Below, piece after piece: positions 1-11,939 of a stretch of DNA of 64,000 nucleotides; positions within the stretch are counted from its first letter, which is position 1; the number at the start of each line of letters is the position of its first letter. The translations under genes were made by a program, and so were the position numbers. Source of the DNA: Semisulcospira habei (Eukaryota > Mollusca > Gastropoda > Semisulcospiridae). The DNA lies in the NCBI GenBank assembly GCA_036245525.1, contig BTPG01000005.1, positions 208,773,611 to 208,837,610 on the forward strand. The letters run 5' to 3'. The notes under the pieces were generated by a model. It did no database searches. It had not been told where the DNA came from and worked only from the letters and a program-made list of their open reading frames with translations.

Positions 1-988
1 TTTTCCATTTATTATAAGCTTTCTTTTTTTCCTTCACAGCCCTCTCACATTCATCATTCCACCAGGCATTAGAAGGTTTGTCAGGTGGAATTCCCCTGCT
101 TCGAGGAATAGCTATTTCAGCTGCATTAAGTATCACTTTAATTAGGGAGCTGTTAAAAGTTTCAATATTAGTTAAATCTATAATATTTTTATTTTTATTG
201 ATGTTTTCCTGAAATAATAACCAATTTGCTTTATCATATTGAAATTTTTCATTAGGTTGGGGGAGATTATTAGCCAGTTGAGATTTAAGGTCGAGTTCCA
301 AGGATATCGGTAAATGATCACTCCCCATCGGATCATCGCCCAGTACCCAAGTAACATCGAGAAAATTATTATTAGAGGCTAAGGTAAGATCCACCGCCGA
401 TGGGTGTAGTTGCTTTCTGTCGGGGATTCTGGTAAACTCACCACTATTTAAGATAAGAAAATTTGATTTAGATATATCATCAGCCTGTTTATGAGCTATA
501 TTACGAGTGTCGGGAATTTTAGCGTGCCCGAGCGGGTGGTAGATGTTAAGGTCTCCCATAACCAGCCATCCTCCACCCGGAAGGGCACGCAACCACTCCA
601 GGCCTGTTGGAGAAACCGATTTAGGTGCATAAAGATTAAGAATATTAATAACTTTATGCGTGTTAGTTTTAATTTGGATATAACTACTATAAATAGGATG
701 CATTCCTTGCATAGGAACTGGTGATTGCATTATTAAATGATCAATCCCTGTTTCAATATATATAGCTGTATAGATTTTATCATTAAATTTAGTAGAAGAC
801 TCAACTACCGGGGGATAATGAAATCCCCTGATAATAGGTAATTTATGTTTAGTCTTAAGCAGGGATTGTAAGCATATTACATGGAATTCATTTTTTTCCA
901 GGTAATTAATTAAATAGTGGATATTGGTACCTATCGCACGACAGTTCCATTGAAGGACCTTTAACTTGTCACAATTCAATACACCCAT
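1..988 (-). CDS. I/Jockey-like LINE ORF2, N-terminal endonuclease part, open at window edge
   Basis: An uninterrupted minus-strand frame runs from an ATG at 988-986 to the first base of the window (about 329 codons), so the C-terminal reverse transcriptase lies outside. It begins with a WNCR-type block, has GDLN near the middle (the usual GDFN catalytic block of APE-type LINE endonucleases), then SDHLPI, the catalytic Asp-His of that fold. Near the edge WWNDEC marks the linker before the RT. The protein would nick target DNA for target-primed reverse transcription. It lies about 55 bp downstream of ORF1 in the same orientation, the usual two-ORF LINE layout. The endonuclease frame is intact while ORF1 is frameshifted. 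Clade is inferred from domain style, not tested. Confidence 0.8.
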   Translation of the reverse strand, partial: MGVLNCDKLKVLQWNCRAIGTNIHYLINYLEKNEFHVICLQSLLKTKHKLPIIRGFHYPPVVESSTKFNDKIYTAIYIETGIDHLIMQSPVPMQGMHPIYSSYIQIKTNTHKVINILNLYAPKSVSPTGLEWLRALPGGGWLVMGDLNIYHPLGHAKIPDTRNIAHKQADDISKSNFLILNSGEFTRIPDRKQLHPSAVDLTLASNNNFLDVTWVLGDDPMGSDHLPISLELDLKSQLANNLPQPNEKFQYDKANWLLFQENINKNKNIIDLTNIETFNSSLIKVILNAAEIAIPRSRGIPPDKPSNAWWNDECERAVKEKKKAYNKWK

Positions 989-1044
989 GACGGCGGAGAA
1001 AACCTATCGCCACAATCTAGAATTTTAATATTAAAATTACCTAG

Positions 1045-2970
1045 TCAAATAATATTTGGATTTGTGAGCAGAGGAACCAGGACAGACATGATGAGTTGAT
1101 TGAACTGCAGCATGGCCATCACAATTCCCCGCACATTTCCTCCAGTAACTGCTTCAGTCAACATTTGTGTTTGTTGAATGATGTCCCTGAGCATGAAATC
1201 TTTTAGCCCAGGGCCATCATCAGCTTGTCGAACCTCTCCGAACCTAAGCGACCTTCGGGGAGGTAAGTTCTGCTCCTCTAACCCCTCCATCAACGATGGA
1301 GGTGGAGGTGGTAGAGGAGGAGATTTATCATTTTCTTCTATAACTACTGTTTTAGTTTGTTGGGTATCCTTGATTAAGATATCTCTATAAGATATTGTCT
1401 GGTTAGTTTTAAGCTGTGAAGCAGGTTTTTTGTGAGCGGGCTGCAAACGAGTAGCAGGAAATCTGGTCCAGGCAGTGGCATCCAGATCTTTCGGTAGTGA
1501 AGCTTTATTTGGACCCTCATCTTTTTTATTAGTGATTTTTATCTGGGCCCTCCTCATGGCCTCCTTGTACGGAATATAATTTTCATTCCTGATTTTATTG
1601 GCTTCTCTGTGGAGAATTATCTGGGGGCATTTTTGGTAGGCTGCACTATGTGCACCACCACAATTAACACATTTAGGAGCTGCGGTGTCAGGACAGGCAT
1701 CCCGGACATGGTCACGGCCGCCAAACCTGACACACACTGCCTGCTTTGCTCTACACAGTCGAGCCGTATGACCCAACCTGCAGCACTTAGAACAGCGCAA
1801 CGCAGGAGGGGCATACGGCTCTACCGGGAGGTGATGTACTCCTATTTTGATTCTAGGAGGAAGCTTTGTTAGATCGTAGAAATCAATCTATCGCTCTCGA
1901 GGGGGTCCCCTCCCTGTTAGTGAGCCTAATCACTTCAGTACGGAAACCTTGTTTGCCAAGTAAATCTTTTATCTGGTTAATGTCCTCAGCTAGGGGGATC
2001 CCGTGGGCCACCCCCACAACCCTAGGTGTTGGGATGGTACACTCAACATCCGCCCCACCGAGGTTTTTCTTTGCAGCCAACAACTTTTGTGATCTGGAAT
2101 TAGGACAAGAGACTATCCAAACATCCCTGCCTAACTGTCTTAGAGTGATCTCAGATGGGGCGACACCGGCACCCTGACAAAGGTGGGGCTGAAGCGTGCC
2201 ATGATCTCGAAGTCTGGAAGATCCAGTTCCCCGGTCATGAACCCTAACTGGGTAGGTGCACCACACCTCCGCAGCAGCACCGGTGCCGCCACCATGATCC
2301 GCGTTCGCTGTGGTTTGATTAGAGCGCTGTTTAGTTGCTTTTTTGTTAGCTACTATTCTAAAGGGAGTTCTAGGAGGAGGGTCTCTATCCTCACTCTCAC
2401 CAGCAGCAGACATACCACTGCCGGCAGGAGGAGGGAGGCCGCCCTCAGCGCTGTCAGTTTTATGGGTGGAATTCACCATCATACTCCCGTCGCCAACAGA
2501 AACCTCATCAACGACGAGAGGAGGCGGGAATCCATCCAAGCTTATTGGTTCGGGAGAATTTTGATGGATGAGTGGGGACAGTCGGCGCTGTGTGGAATCA
2601 TCCTCAACAGCGTCGACAAGTCCCCCCCCCCCCACCGATATCCAGAATAGTTTGTGGGTGGGAAGTGCTAACCCTATGCTAATGTCCGGGGAGTGGGGAG
2701 GGGAAGAAAATACCCTAGGCTCTCCCCCCACCGGACCTCCTAATGAGTCCCGGTCGGGGGATAACAGAGGCAGACTAATTCCGCCTTCCAAACTAACAGC
2801 AGATGTCGGTGCATGTGGGTTTGAGACATTGCTGGCCCTAGCCCTAGTCCGCTTGCGTTTAGTTTTGTCACTCTTTTTCCTTTTTCCCCTAGCAGGGGTA
2901 TCTAGTTTATTATCGGTGACGGCGACGAGGAGCCAGATCCATCGTCGGTCTCCCCTGAAGAAGAAGACAT
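1045..2970 (-). pseudogene. LINE ORF1, gag-like CCHC protein, frameshifted
   Basis: The likely start is the ATG at 2970-2968 (MSSSSGETDD). A first frameshift lies near 2920 and a second near 1875, where the frame ending at 1883 passes into the frame ending at 1045. The N-terminus is acidic/Ser-rich then strongly basic (KKSDKTKRKRTR). The middle has an RRM-like block (PRVVGVAHGIPLAEDI), and then come zinc knuckles: CSKCCRLGHTARLC fits CX2CX4HX4C, a second has lost one Cys (CVRF), a third is CVNCGGAH. The C-terminus is proline-rich. Such proteins bind element RNA in non-LTR elements. It pairs with ORF2 at 1-988. Confidence 0.72.
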
Positions 2971-3842
2971 AGACCCTATCAAGAAGTCCGCATAGGTGTA
3001 CCTCAAGCGGGCCAGTCTACTTTAAAAGATACCAATTTAAAACTCTGTTTTAAGAAAATGAAACAATAAAAATTAGTTATTTGTTACAAATTATTTAAGC
3101 CCAAGTAACTTGACCTTTTGACACCAGTACTTGCCACCAAGTGAGTTCCCTACAAGGCGGTCCTAAAAAGGACTGTAGGCTAGCGTGTAAAAGTCTGTAA
3201 CGTTGAAAAGGCAGGCCGGCGAGGCGAAGTTAGTAGAAGTTACAAGATGTCTGCCGGCTGTGGATGGTGAGAGCCAATGCAGACAGCACGAGGAAAGGCG
3301 ATGTCGTAGCAGGAAAGCACGAGGCGCGGCAACGGCTGAGCTGAAGTAGCGACGCGTGTCTGAAGTGGCTGTGAGCTGCGTATGTCCAAAGGCCTCTATG
3401 ACTTCGCTACTTTTATAGACTTTCTTTTATAAAGGGCACTTTGGACTTTGTCATTTTTGCCGAGGCTTCCTTTTATCTAATAGCCTCTCCGACTTGGTTA
3501 TTTTACTAGATTCTCCTTTGTTCGGACTCATTCTTTTTAGAAACACGACTTAGATATTAGTACTGTGCTACGCTACTGTAGTAACACCTGAGTACATTGT
3601 GACCAGCAGAGAAGATATTTTTCTCAAACGGCCTCATGCCGGGCATTTGTTGTCGCTTTATCATTGTTAGCCTTACTGCAATATAGTCTATGCGAAATGC
3701 GATCTTCGTTTCACATGTTTTATTGTAGTTAGTACCGAGTGCGAGTGACTGTGCTTGTGTGTGTGAACCTGGCATCCTGACACGAGCAAACATTTACATA
3801 CACATTCACCGGCCACACAAACATTGCACACGGTCAGCGACG
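2971..3842. other. No gene seen; possible LINE 5' region
   Basis: This stretch lies upstream of the minus-strand LINE ORF1 and may be its 5' UTR. I see no coding signal, RNA gene or clear repeat in it. Confidence 0.4.
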
Positions 3843-4440
3843 CTACAGATTTTCAAGTGGAGGCGACACTACAAGTAAACCCACTTCATGAACAGCTAAC
3901 ATAGGGATGTTGAAGGGGGCTGTGCCCATTGTTCTTTGTTGACAAAACTCAGACAGCAGATTTGAACGGTGATAAGTGTTATCCTGGCTTGGCGAGATTA
4001 GAGATTTGGCAATCGAAAGAAACTGGTCAGTAAGATTAGTAGGAATGGTCAAGTTGCGGCACTTGGAGACCCCCTAGTAAGTGTGTTCAGAAGGCGCCAT
4101 ATAGTAGAGGTATCTTTGCTGTCTTTAACCGTGTCACGAACTAACTTTTTTCTTGCCTCTCTGATCATGTATTTAACACGGTTACGCTGTTGCTTATATT
4201 CAGTGAACATTTTATTGCTACGTAGATCATTTCTAAGCGCCATCGCCTGCATGATTTCAGGAGTAAGCCAGGGAGGAAGAGTGTTAGATTTTACCCTCCT
4301 CTCGCGTAGGGGAGCATGTTTATTAAGTACTTTTAGGAAAAGAGAGTACGAAGTACTGAGGGCGGTATTAGGATCATAGGACAGGAGCACGTCATTAAAA
4401 GGAGTATTTTCTAGATCAAATAGAAATTCGTCTTTGATGA
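3843..4440 (-). pseudogene. CR1/Rex-like LINE ORF2 fragment, linker downstream of endonuclease
   Basis: Minus-strand frames give FKHFIKDEF, then KHAPLRERRVKSNTLPPWLT and a basic region (MIREARKKL), the linker usually found between endonuclease and RT in CR1/Rex-type LINEs. A frameshift near 4050 leads into a second segment containing TDQFLSIAKSLIS, typical of the stretch just before the RT. No RT core follows; similarity fades near 3843. The fragment continues the endonuclease at 5591-6284 and 7673-7860 and is separated from it by two insertions. Confidence 0.6.
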
Positions 4441-5590
4441 AGTGTTTGAATACAATACAATACAATACAATACAATACAATACAATACAATACAATACAA
4501 TACAATACAATACAATAATACTTTATTAATCCCTCGTGGGGAAATTCACATTTTTGCCACCACAGGTGCTGCTTACATTCACTCACTCGCTCATTCCACA
4601 AATTACAATAACAGAGCTACACAATGGACAATGACTCGGACGGGTGAAGCCCGTCGCCAAGGCATCTAATGGCCAGCGCCAGTGGCCTCATCCCGACCCG
4701 AACCTCCCTGACAAAAACAGAATACTAAGACAGCCCTATGTCTCCTGAACACACTATTATAATGTTCTTTATTAAGTTCCTACTTGGCAAAAACTAGTAC
4801 ATAAAACAAGTTAACAACAGAAACAAAATACCCGCGTCGATACGGAGATGATCTCCGATCTAGGCAACATAAAACTGAACAACGGTCAAACAGCACCTGG
4901 AGGCCCGTCGCCGCCATAGTACAGCGCCGGTGTTTACTAGACAGTCGCTCCGGCATAAACAGTCACCACCTTAATTATACTGAACTTAACTAGTATATAA
5001 CTTCATATTCATTTTAAAAACAAACGTAGTAGAACTACATTATTAACGTGAAAGCAGTCCGATGGTTTCTAAAGTACACACGCGGCTGTTCAGTAAGAAA
5101 CACAGTCACTGCGTCTGGGAGGTGTCTGTCATTACATCATTCGGCTGGAATGTGGGGCCTGAAGCTTGCTGGTACTGGCTTCGTTGAGTGCACTAGGCTA
5201 GCGCAGGCCGTGAGGTCGAGCGTGGCGTGCCGGAAGAGCCACTCCTGAGATGAAATGATAAGAAAAGAAAGGGGAGGAAAGCACGTTGGGTGTATTGCCA
5301 CAGCATAGCGCGCGCTGTTCTTCTGAAATCCGCTTGGTACAACAAGAATCAGCGTGTATAACTCCCAGCATAGCGGCACAGCGGAGAAAAATGTGAAATC
5401 CAATTGAACAGTCACAGCACATCAAATTTACAAAAGTCATCAAAAAGAAATACCGGTCGTGATGCAGCATTGCAGGCCTGACATCGTATATCAAACGAAG
5501 GTACCAATGGCTAGAATTCTGTCGGTGGCGACCATTTCTGCCGGAGCGGGCGGCCAGGAGGTTGTTGCATGGCCGCCATCTTGTCTACTC
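4441..5590 (-). mobile_element. Unclassified retroposon inserted in the CR1/Rex-like LINE
   Basis: The insertion interrupts the LINE reading frame between HTTI (about 5600) and FKHFIKDEF (about 4440). In minus orientation it starts with AAGATGGCGGCCAT, a YY1-like start motif, and ends in GGGATTAATAAAGTATTATTG followed by (TTGTA)n, a typical LINE-type 3' tail. No ORF was recognised. No convincing target-site duplication was found, so the boundaries are approximate. Confidence 0.45.
4451..4516. repeat. (TACAA)13 microsatellite tail
   Basis: Thirteen uninterrupted TACAA units form the 3' tail of the minus-strand retroposon. Open frames through it are artefacts of the repeat. Confidence 0.95.
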
Positions 5591-6284
5591 TATTCGTTAT
5601 AGTTGTATGGCCGTTCTTTTTTGGTTTAGGGAGTTTAGAAGACCAGGAGCAAGCCACAGGATAATGATCACTAACACTAAGATTTGAGACGTCAACGGGG
5701 CCTCAGAGACAGCTTTGGGTTTATTAGTATATATGTGGTCTATAAGCATGGAAGTAGTTGGAGTAATTCTGGCGGGTGACTGATTTCACTAACGCTAAGC
5801 CAAACAGAGATGACGTTGAGCCCCAGGCGGGATGCGGCTTAAATAAATCTATATTAAAATCGCCCAATAAAAGAATGTCGGCCTTCTTTTTTAAAGCTCT
5901 GTCAAGGTTCTGACTAAACTGATCGTACCACTCAAAAGTTGAGGCGGGATTTCTATATAAGAACCCAATTAATACCGGTTTCGATTTCAGACACCTAACT
6001 TCGACCCATACGCACTCCATCCGCATCGTTTCTAGGTCGACGCGTCGATGAACTAAATGCTGGATAGAATTATGAATATGGACAGCGATGCCAGTTTGAC
6101 CGGGAGACTATGGTCTCGTCTAAATAACCGAAAAAATGGGGATACTGATTGCTGCATCGCTCACACAGAAACTCAGTGTTACGTGGTAAAATCTTGGTCG
6201 TAGAAATGATAACTACACCAAACGCACACACGTAGAGTTCTTTTAAATAACCCTCATTCAGCTGCAATCCGTCACACGTGGCTT
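5591..6284 (-). pseudogene. CR1/Rex-like LINE endonuclease domain, middle and C-terminal part
   Basis: The minus strand encodes QTGIAVHIHNSIQHL, then VLIGFLYRNPAS and ILLLGDFNIDL, the GDFN catalytic block of APE endonucleases, and further down SDHYPVA (Asp-His block, near 5660). Frames change near 5830 and 6060. The N-terminal part of the same domain is at 7673-7860, displaced by the LTR-like block at 6285-7672, and the linker continues at 3843-4440. Confidence 0.65.
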
Positions 6285-7672
6285 AAGGATGTAGACAATA
6301 CTGGAGTAACAGTTCCAACAATATTTTATTACAGCGATGCGATCTCCACGAAATGCGTTCACAAATGCACCAACAATAGTACAAAGCCTTCTCAGCTTTG
6401 ACACAATGCGTCTCTCATACATTGTACATCACCATTCACTGCATAACTCCGTTACTGACAGTGAAGCACGATATCTTGCGCACTCTCTCGCAATGTCAAT
6501 ACACTCTTCGATACACTGCAATTCTACAACTCTGGATAGAGGTAGTACCTTTGCTGTTCGGCAGCTGCGTCCTACATAGGACGGACGGGCATCACTGGTC
6601 CTCATCCATCTCCTTAATCTCTCACGTGCTGGCTCCAAGCGCCACACCCTGGCAAACCACTTCAGCTGGTGGGCTAAACCACGTGAGGGGGTGGTGTTCA
6701 CATTGCACCACTAGGCGGATGAGCTGTTTCTGACAGCCAACGGCTAGAGGACGGAGGAGATCAGGTTGGATCCAACGGCCAAATGTGGGGGAGTAAACCC
6801 TTCAAATCAGGAGTGGAGCCCCGAAGGCAGACAGCTGCCTGTATTCACGCACTGTTCTGGCAGCTCCTGCAGCCAAACTGATGCCAAACGTACTGCTTTG
6901 CATTCCTTTGGATACATCAGCGAGGCCGAGAGGGGGATCTTGACGACTGGGCATCCCAGGATCTCCATACACTTCGCCCAGGCTTGCGCACTGGAGAGGT
7001 CACTCCAGTGACTGACCCAGCAAGCGCATACTCCATTGTCTTCCGAGACAGGATGCCGAACACACTGCAATTCTACAACTGAACACTGTACCGACGCTGT
7101 TACATCGCAATTATACAACTGAACAATGGACCGACGCTGTTACATCGCAATTACACAACTGAACAATGTACACCGGTGCTTCCTAGCACGACTCTTTTAT
7201 AGTGGTATGTTTTCTAGAAAAATCAAGCAAAATCGTACAACACAGCCAATCAAAACACAGTACGTATCTAAAACTCAAAGGTACATTCACACTGGAATAT
7301 TCTATAAACGTCTGGCTACTATTCAACATCTATGTTAGGAAAATCTCCGGCGCGCCATGACGTCACACAAAAGTAGGCCAGACAGGTCACGACCTTGCAC
7401 GCTCTAACTGGTAAACACGCGAACAGTGCATCAGCACCGAAAGCCAAGCGACACGCGCGCAGTAAACAAATGAATATCCGAGCGGCTTCCAGACCCTTCC
7501 TGACTCAACTCCGTGCGGCAACAGATAATCAACACCGCACTATTCGTAAACGAAAGTGAAATTGACTGAAAAGGTACGTGATTCGAAATCGTGATAGCTC
7601 AAATAAAACGTATCGTTTCCTACGACTTATGCATGACCGTTCTCACAAAACAACACAGCCACAATCGTAACA
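6285..7672 (-). mobile_element. LTR-like block (solo LTR candidate) inside a LINE endonuclease
   Basis: This block separates the SETRLS motif of the LINE endonuclease (7673-7700) from the rest of the domain. Read on the minus strand it begins TGTTACG and ends near ACTCCAGTATTGTCTACA, a TG...CA pair. A related block with the same ends and orientation lies at 16765-17607. Minus-strand TAATAAAATATTG supplies a polyadenylation-type signal. Flanks CTGAG and TTAAG are only a weak TSD. No internal coding region is attached, as expected for a solo LTR. It could instead be another non-coding element. Confidence 0.45.
7064..7170. repeat. 40-bp tandem repeat, about 2.7 copies
   Basis: CAATT(C/A)(T/C)ACAACTGAACA recurs at 7068, 7108 and 7148 with a 40-bp period, inside the LTR-like block. 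Confidence 0.85.
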
Positions 7673-7860
7673 CTCAGACGCGTCTCACTGAGTCCAAACA
7701 GGTGGAGCGATGTAGGATTGTTAATATATACAGATAGGTCGGCTAGTTTATTATACAGATGGAACACATTGAGGTGCTCTATTCTCATAACTGCACCTTT
7801 GATGGAAAATTTGCTTGGACTTATTTCAAAATACAGAGTGCACAAAATAAACAATGAAGA
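7673..7860 (-). pseudogene. CR1/Rex-like LINE endonuclease, N-terminal fragment
   Basis: Minus-strand frame with RIEHLNVFHLYNKLADL and LFGLSETRLS, the first beta-strand and the SETRL block of LINE APE endonucleases. It ends exactly at the LTR-like block and is continued beyond it. Confidence 0.6.
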
Positions 7861-8376
7861 AACAATTGAATACAGAAAAACACGAAAATAAAAAAGTACT
7901 ATAAAACTATAAAACGGTAAAAGGCCACGTAATTGAATAAAAGTCCTCCAGGGAACAAGTAGCAGTTAAGCTACTGAGCTCTCAAAAACTCGCTGCGGTG
8001 ACCGAACCACAAGAATCAAGTGACGCAACGTGAAACGCCGCAGAGAACACCTGTATGTTCGGCTGTCACTAAGTTCCCTACTTTGTTGTCTCAGTACAGT
8101 TTTGATTAAATCACTCAAGCTAATAGTCTGTCTCACCGTAAAGACACGAAAGAGACTGAAAATTAAAGTCTGTCTTTTTAAATGAGCACAATCTTTACAG
8201 TGCAAACTAACACTGGCACAGTCTCTGGTGGTAACACTCAATGTTACTGTGACATCAGTTTATGACCAACGCGGCTAGAAGGCAGAACCAAAGTAATCAA
8301 TAAACAGCGCAATGTAACCTTTTGGATGCAGACAATAACTTTAGTAGACAGTCAAACTGATTTACGGTAAGAACAA
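7861..8376. other. No gene seen
   Basis: AT-rich unique-looking sequence. I recognise no gene or repeat. Confidence 0.4.
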
Positions 8377-11237
8377 GTTACATCTGTGTGATGAAGCTCT
8401 ATGCTTGTGCATAATGCTCGCACAATAAGATTAGTACGGTACGGTTTTTGTTGACGGTTTGTTTGTGCCGATAGTCCGTGGGGCCTGCTGCCCATGTGGA
8501 ATCTGTAAGACATGGTTAGCACGGGATTTTTAGTGAGTTCTGTTTAGTGAGTTCTAGGCGGAAGCTGTGACTGTCAGAGGTCTAGATCGGTAGTGCGGGC
8601 TGTCTTGTCGTATGGAACGGTTGTGTTTGAGTTACCTAGCCCGCATTCCAAGACTCTGAAGCCTAGATTTCAGGTATGTTTCTATAAACGTAGTATTGAT
8701 AGTTGTTTAGTTAAAGACAGTATGCGTGGTAAGATTAATGTGGTTGTATAGCGGTGTTCCGGTTTGGTTTAGTATAGTATGTTTAGAATTCGGTGAAGTA
8801 ACCGGTGTTGTTGTATACAGTTGTTTACCGAGTTAGATGACTTAAGGAATATGAAGTGTGTATGTCTAAGCAGCTATGAAGATAGTACGTGATTGGTTAA
8901 GCATAGTCTTTTCCAGGGTATAGAGTAATGTATAGCAAGAGTGTTAGGCTATAGTCTGTTTCAAGATAGTGACATATATGGGGGTGATACGAAAATAGTA
9001 TATGAAGCACGTGTGTGTGTGTGAATGAACGTGTGAGTTATTAATCCACACCAAAAAGGTGACTGCCAAGCGTGTAATATGCAAAGAAGTACCCAACGGA
9101 GAAGAAACACGCTTAGAAAAGACGGGTACAACACAATTTATTTGACTTGGGTGTCTTGGTCCCAGTCAGACTCACTCTCAGAAGAGCTGGAGGGATGACC
9201 TCACGTAGGTCCCACCTGCGACTCGACGTCTCGGCGTCCGTCTTTCCACTCTTGTTACAAGAACTCTGAATAGACAACAAAAGGTGACTGCCAAGCGTGT
9301 AATATGCAAATATGCAAAACGAGAACTGAGTACCGTACGAGAACGAGGACGTCCGTGCCAAAGAGACAGGACGGCAATAAGCGTACGACGAAGGACTTTC
9401 ACGCCTAGACGTGAGAAGGACCAACGTAACCAGGCAACAACATCAAACAGGTTGGAGGCAATGTGAGACTAAGACCTAGCCTGGCAAAGAGAATGTGATA
9501 CGTGTGTGTGTGATAATAGAACAGTGTACATAGTTGATAATCATTTAAGTCGTTCTTTTTCATTTATAGTGTATAAAGGTTAATATTAATATTATAAAGG
9601 TTAATAAAGTGTATTATTGTGTTGTACCCGTCTTTTCTAAGCGTGTTTCTTCTCCGTTGGGTACTTCTTTGTGAGTTATTTGTATCAGCCAGGTTACGTG
9701 ACGTTTCTCATTGATCCAATATGTTGTGTGTTTAGCAAGTGTTACGTTGGGACTTTTGTTGTCTATTCAGAGTTCTTGTAACAAGAGTGGAAAGACGGAC
9801 GCCGAGACGTCGAGTCGCAGGTGGGACCTACGTGAGGTCATCCCTCCAGCTCTTCTGAGAGTGAGTCTGACTGGGACCAAGACACCCAAGTCAAAACGAG
9901 AACTGAGTACCGTACGAGAACGAGGACGTCCGTGCCAAAGAGACAGGACGGCAATAAGCTGGTTTTTGTAACGCACGCAGACTTGCCCACAGTCGTACGC
10001 ACAGACTCTTACGCAACAGACGCATACACCGCCACTGATTCAGACGGGCGCATTCATGCGGTAAAACACAACACACGGGCTCCCTTTCTAAAGTAACCTT
10101 TATACACTATAAATGAAAAAGAACGACTTAAATGATTATCAACTATGTACACTGTTCTATTATCACACACACACGTATCACAATATCTTTGCCAGGCTAG
10201 GTCTTAGTCTCACATTGCCTCCAACCTGTTTGATGTTATTGCCTGGTTACGTTGGTCCTTCTCACGTCTAGGCGTGAAAGTCCTTCGTCATACGCTTATT
10301 GCCGTCCTGTCTCTTTGGCACGGACGTCCTCGTTCTCGTACGGTACTCAGTTCTCGTTTTGACTTGGGTGTCTTGGTCCCAGTCAGACTCACTCTCAGAA
10401 GAGCTGGAGGGATGACCTCACGTAGGTCCCACCTGCGACTCGACGTCTCGGCGTCCGTCTTTTCACTCTTGTTACAAGAACTCTGAATAGACAACAAAAG
10501 TCCCAACGTAACACTTGCTAAACACACAACATATTGGATCAATGAGAAACGTCACGTAACCTGGCTGATACAAATAACTCACACGTTCATTCACACACAC
10601 ACACGTGCTTCATAAACTATTTTCGTATCACCCCCATATCTGTCACTATCTTGAAACAGACTATAGCCTAACGCTCTTGCTATACATTACTCTATACCCT
10701 GGAAAAGACTATGCTTAACCAACCACGTACTATCTTCATAGCGGCTTAGACATACACACTTCATATTCCTTAAGTCATCTAACTCGGTAAACAACTGTAT
10801 ACAAAAACACCGGTTACTTCACCGAATTCTAAACATACTATACTAAACCAAACCGGAACACCACTATACAACCACATTAATCTTACCACGCATACTGTCT
10901 TTAACTAAACAACTATCAATACTACGTTTATAGAAACATACCTGAAATCTAGGCTTCAGAGTCTTGGAATGCGGGCTAGGTAACTCAAACACAACCGTTC
11001 CATACGACAAGACAGCCCGCACTACCGATCTAGACCTCTGACAGTCACAGCTTCCGCCTAGAACTCACTAAACAGAACTCACTAAAAATCCCGTGCTAAC
11101 CATGTCTTACAGATTCCACATGGGCAGCAGGCCCCACGGACTATCGGCACAAACAAACCGTCAACAAAAACCGTACCGTACTAATCCTATTGTGCGAGCA
11201 CTATGCACAAGCATAGAGCTTCATCACAATCTGTAAC
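8377..11237. repeat. Large inverted repeat (arms about 0.95 kb) with 334-bp spacer
   Basis: The left arm (8377-9032 plus 9681-9959) is the reverse complement of the right arm (10294-11237) with scattered mismatches; examples are AGTACGGTACGGTTTTTGTT near 8435 against its complement near 11170. The left arm is broken by a younger foldback insertion (9043-9670). The spacer is 9960-10293, and part of it (about 10085-10293) is again related, inverted, to 9340-9600. The small mirrored open frames in this block (RPRSRTVL-type peptides) exist in both arms and are probably not genes. No transposase is visible. Confidence 0.8.
9033..9680. mobile_element. Foldback retroposon with 10-bp TSD, nested in the large inverted repeat
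   Basis: GTGAGTTATT occurs directly at 9033-9042 and 9671-9680. The 628-bp insert begins AATCCACACCAAAAAGGTGA and has inverted ends containing AAGAAGTACCCAAC and GTTGGGTACTTCTTT (about 55-bp arms). Its ends match the element at 20061-20400, so this is a family. TSD lengths that vary (10 and 13 bp) point to LINE-type integration. Confidence 0.75.
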
Positions 11238-11700
11238 AATAGTCAAAGTCACTTTCTACTGTAATGAAAGCACAACTGTTTTTCCCACAGACGCAATGAG
11301 GCAGAAACAGTATCGCCTTCAGTCAGCTTGCCGTGCTCGAGTTCACAATCACCAAATATAAACGTCTAATTAAAGCGTCAGTAAATCAATGATGAACACC
11401 ACCTACTAGTTCAACAATGAAAATTAACCCTTTTGTTCATGCATCCACCGGTCCTGTTTGCAGCATCGGTGGTTGCATGCATAAGGGGATTAAGCAAATT
11501 AGTGGCCGATAAATCCCTGAAGGAAAGGCTGCGTTTAACTTGTCAGTTGATATCACAGCTAATCAGTTAATAGTAGACACCACCTATTAACCCAACAACG
11601 GACAATAAATCTCTTGTTCATGCATCCATAGGTACTGTTTGCAGCACCGGTGGTTGCATGCACAAGAGGGTTAATGAGATTATTGGCCAGTAAAGCCCTG
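11238..11700. repeat. Imperfect ~181-bp tandem duplication with internal hairpin
   Basis: ACCACCTA near 11398 and 11579 start two related units, each with TTGTTCATGCATCC followed 25-30 bp later by GGTGGTTGCATGCA, which can pair into a hairpin. Positions 11238-11397 hold nothing recognisable. Confidence 0.6.
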
Positions 11701-11811
11701 AATGAATGGCTGTAGGAGCTGCGTCAGCATGCGCATCCTCTGCGTTGCGTCTAATCCGGGTGTAATTGCAGGGCTCTCCCACCATGTGGTCGGTGTGGGA
11801 TTAGCGGCGGC

Positions 11812-11836
11812 GATGATGATGATGATGATGATGATG
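11812..11836. repeat. (GAT)8 microsatellite
   Basis: Pure GAT repeat, eight units. Confidence 0.9.
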
Positions 11837-11885
11837 TCCTCTTGTAATGCGCATCCACTCCATGCTAGCAGCATGCTCAGGGCGC

Positions 11886-11890
11886 AAAAA

Positions 11891-11937
<47 letters not shown>

Positions 11938-11939
11938 AT
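11886..11939. repeat. (AAAT)n microsatellite
   Basis: About 13 TAAA units. They create an artificial Leu-Phe-Ile-Tyr run in a minus-strand frame that prolongs the upstream ORF. Confidence 0.92.

Noticed and set aside
9113..10542. Several 60-100 aa open frames with RPRSRTVLSSRF-type sequence
   Set aside because: They recur mirrored in both arms of the inverted repeat and have no domain; a repeat effect is more likely than genes.
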